DNA of 6,352 nucleotides from Bryobacterales bacterium (GTDB lineage Bacteria > Cyanobacteriota > Vampirovibrionia > Obscuribacterales > Obscuribacteraceae), in assembly GCA_903970295.1 (NCBI GenBank), contig CAJCHQ010000708.1, forward strand, positions 1 through 6,352. Reading direction: 5' to 3'. This document shows positions 5,519-6,352 of this stretch, piece by piece. The notes below the pieces were generated by a model. That model was not told the origin of the DNA. It saw nothing but the letters and a program-made list of their open reading frames with translations, and ran no database searches. A program made the position numbers and the translations under genes. The stretch's first letter is position 1; each line of letters begins with the position of its first letter.

Positions 5519-6193
5519 TCATCCTCGTTTATAGCCAAGCAGGTACGACGGAATGGAAACACCCGCCGGTAAACCCTGATCGGCAGTAGCTTCGCCGGCT
5601 GTCTGGGTGAAGGGCAAAACGCCTGCCCAGATCGGCAAAGCATAGTCTTCCGGATCGTCTTTTGGCGGTCCGGAGCGGATTTTTGCGGATGCCTCATTAA
5701 GCTCGATCGAAAGCACTGTCGTTGCCAGCATCTCGTTTGCTGTGGGTGCTCGCACATCGTCCCATCTGCCCGGTACAATGTGTTCGGTGAATGCTGTCAA
5801 CGCCGACAATTTTTCGCCAGGCTCATCGATCAATGTAGCAGTACCGAAAATGACTACCGATCGGTAATTCATCGAGTGATGGAATGCCGACCTGGCAAGC
5901 ACCAAGCCGTCCAGTAGAGTGACAGTGATACAAACTTTGATACCCTCCTTAAGCGACTTCAGCATTCTGCTTATGGCTGATCCGTGAATCAGCAGCCGAT
6001 CGCCGTGACGTGCGTAGCCTGTAGGAATAACGAATGGTTGGTCTTGCGCGACGAAACCGACATGGCAAATCATTCCCTCGTCCAGAATTTTGTAAATGGT
6101 TTCTTGCTCAAAACTTCCGCGCTGAGGAAGCCTACGTAATTCGGTGCGTTCAGTGACAGGTAGCTCTCCTGCATGAGTTGTTCGCTTTTTCAT
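5519..6193 (-). CDS. Pyridoxamine 5'-phosphate oxidase-fold flavoprotein, Nim-like
   Basis: This 224-residue protein belongs to the FMN-binding split-barrel (PPOX) superfamily, in the Nim-like group with the Pyridox_ox_2 type of domain. The visible order is RLPQRGSFEQETIYKILDEG (21-40), the strand pair MICHVGFV...QPFVIPTGYARHGDRL (41-66), IHGSAISRMLK (69-79), and the cofactor-side SAFHHSMNYRSVVIFGTA (102-119). A C-terminal segment rich in charge ends with IRSGPPKDDPEDY and the WAGVLPF motif (189-195). Members bind FMN, F420 or haem; some nitroimidazole-resistance proteins share the fold. The residues that make a true pyridoxine 5'-phosphate oxidase are not evident, so vitamin B6 synthesis should not be assumed. 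The ATG at 6193 has GAGG (6201-6204, minus strand) seven bases upstream. The aminotransferase gene follows 141 bases downstream; co-transcription is possible, but no promoter or terminator between them could be settled. Confidence 0.88.
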   Translation of the reverse strand: MKKRTTHAGELPVTERTELRRLPQRGSFEQETIYKILDEGMICHVGFVAQDQPFVIPTGYARHGDRLLIHGSAISRMLKSLKEGIKVCITVTLLDGLVLARSAFHHSMNYRSVVIFGTATLIDEPGEKLSALTAFTEHIVPGRWDDVRAPTANEMLATTVLSIELNEASAKIRSGPPKDDPEDYALPIWAGVLPFTQTAGEATADQGLPAGVSIPSYLLGYKRG

Positions 6194-6267
6194 AAGAATG
6201 CCTCAAAGCCGATTTGTATAAGCTAGCATTTCAGGTCAGCTATTTATCGGTTCGACAGCGCCTTTCT

Positions 6268-6351
6268 TTAGATCGTCAATATCGGCCACAGGCGGTGGCG
6301 CTTGCACACGGGGTCGAATAGGTCATCATGGAAACGTTTCAGCAGGAATTT
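6268..6351 (-). CDS. Possible 3' end of a minus-strand gene entering from the right edge
   Basis: On the minus strand a frame is open from the edge to a TAA at 6268-6270 and begins KFLLKRFHDDLFDP, which looks protein-like. A second frame then carries the proline-rich RVQAPPPVADIDDLKKGA and ends at a TGA at 6236-6238, also protein-like. Joining the two would need a one-base shift near the run of four C at 6310-6313. The fragment is too short to identify a family or choose between versions. Confidence 0.25.
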   Translation of the reverse strand, partial: KFLLKRFHDDLFDPVCKRHRLWPILTI

Positions 6352-6352
6352 G
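6328..6352 (+). CDS. Possible start of a plus-strand gene cut by the right edge
   Basis: An ATG at 6328 opens METFQQEF and runs off the window. AGGT (6320-6323) lies four bases upstream and a TAG is in frame just before, so a real start is possible. This excludes, or overlaps on the other strand, the minus-strand reading of the same bases. Eight codons give no clue to function. Confidence 0.25.

Noticed and set aside
1..6352. A new defence, mobile or biosynthetic system across the window
   Set aside because: Genes are of separate, familiar families on alternating strands, with no repeats at borders, integrase, transposase or toxin-antitoxin pair seen.

Overview
The window looks like an ordinary stretch of a bacterial chromosome with fairly balanced base composition, closely packed genes and recognisable Shine-Dalgarno sites. 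Six protein genes are well supported: a serpin, a GNAT acetyltransferase, an OsmC-type protein, an NmrA-like NAD(P)-binding protein, a class III PLP aminotransferase and a PPOX-fold flavoprotein. A small two-helix membrane protein is also likely. No rRNA, tRNA, CRISPR array, insertion sequence or phage gene was seen. The phylum cannot be settled from this sequence. A serpin in a free-living bacterium, with this base composition and these families, would fit lineages such as Obscuribacterales or related environmental bacteria, but that is only a guess.

Layout. From the left edge to 1139 (+) lies a serpin whose N-terminus is cut off by the window. It meets a minus-strand pair head-on: osmC-like (2324 to 1902) followed after 37 bases by a RimJ/RimL-like GNAT gene (1863 to 1318), probably one transcript. 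The osmC-like gene has a consensus -10 box placed inside a perfect 17-bp inverted repeat, so it is probably repressed by a dimeric regulator. A 431-bp gap follows (2325-2755). It holds that promoter, a doubtful minus-strand reading frame and an 11-bp palindrome, and then a small membrane-protein gene (2756-2998, +) begins. The NmrA-like gene (3123-4049, +) has an inverted repeat just before its ribosome binding site. It converges on the aminotransferase gene with only 8 bases between the stop codons. The aminotransferase (5377 to 4058, -) and the PPOX-fold gene upstream of it (6193 to 5519, -) point the same way and are 141 bases apart. The last 159 bases hold the PPOX leader and ambiguous gene fragments at the edge.

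Functionally this is a mixed neighbourhood rather than one pathway. Several products belong to families tied to redox or stress handling (OsmC peroxide reduction, NmrA-type NAD(P) sensing or reduction, PPOX flavin binding). The aminotransferase belongs to amino acid metabolism and the serpin to protease control. I found no convincing evidence of a new multi-gene system. The most notable items are the inhibitory-type bacterial serpin and the palindromic osmC promoter.
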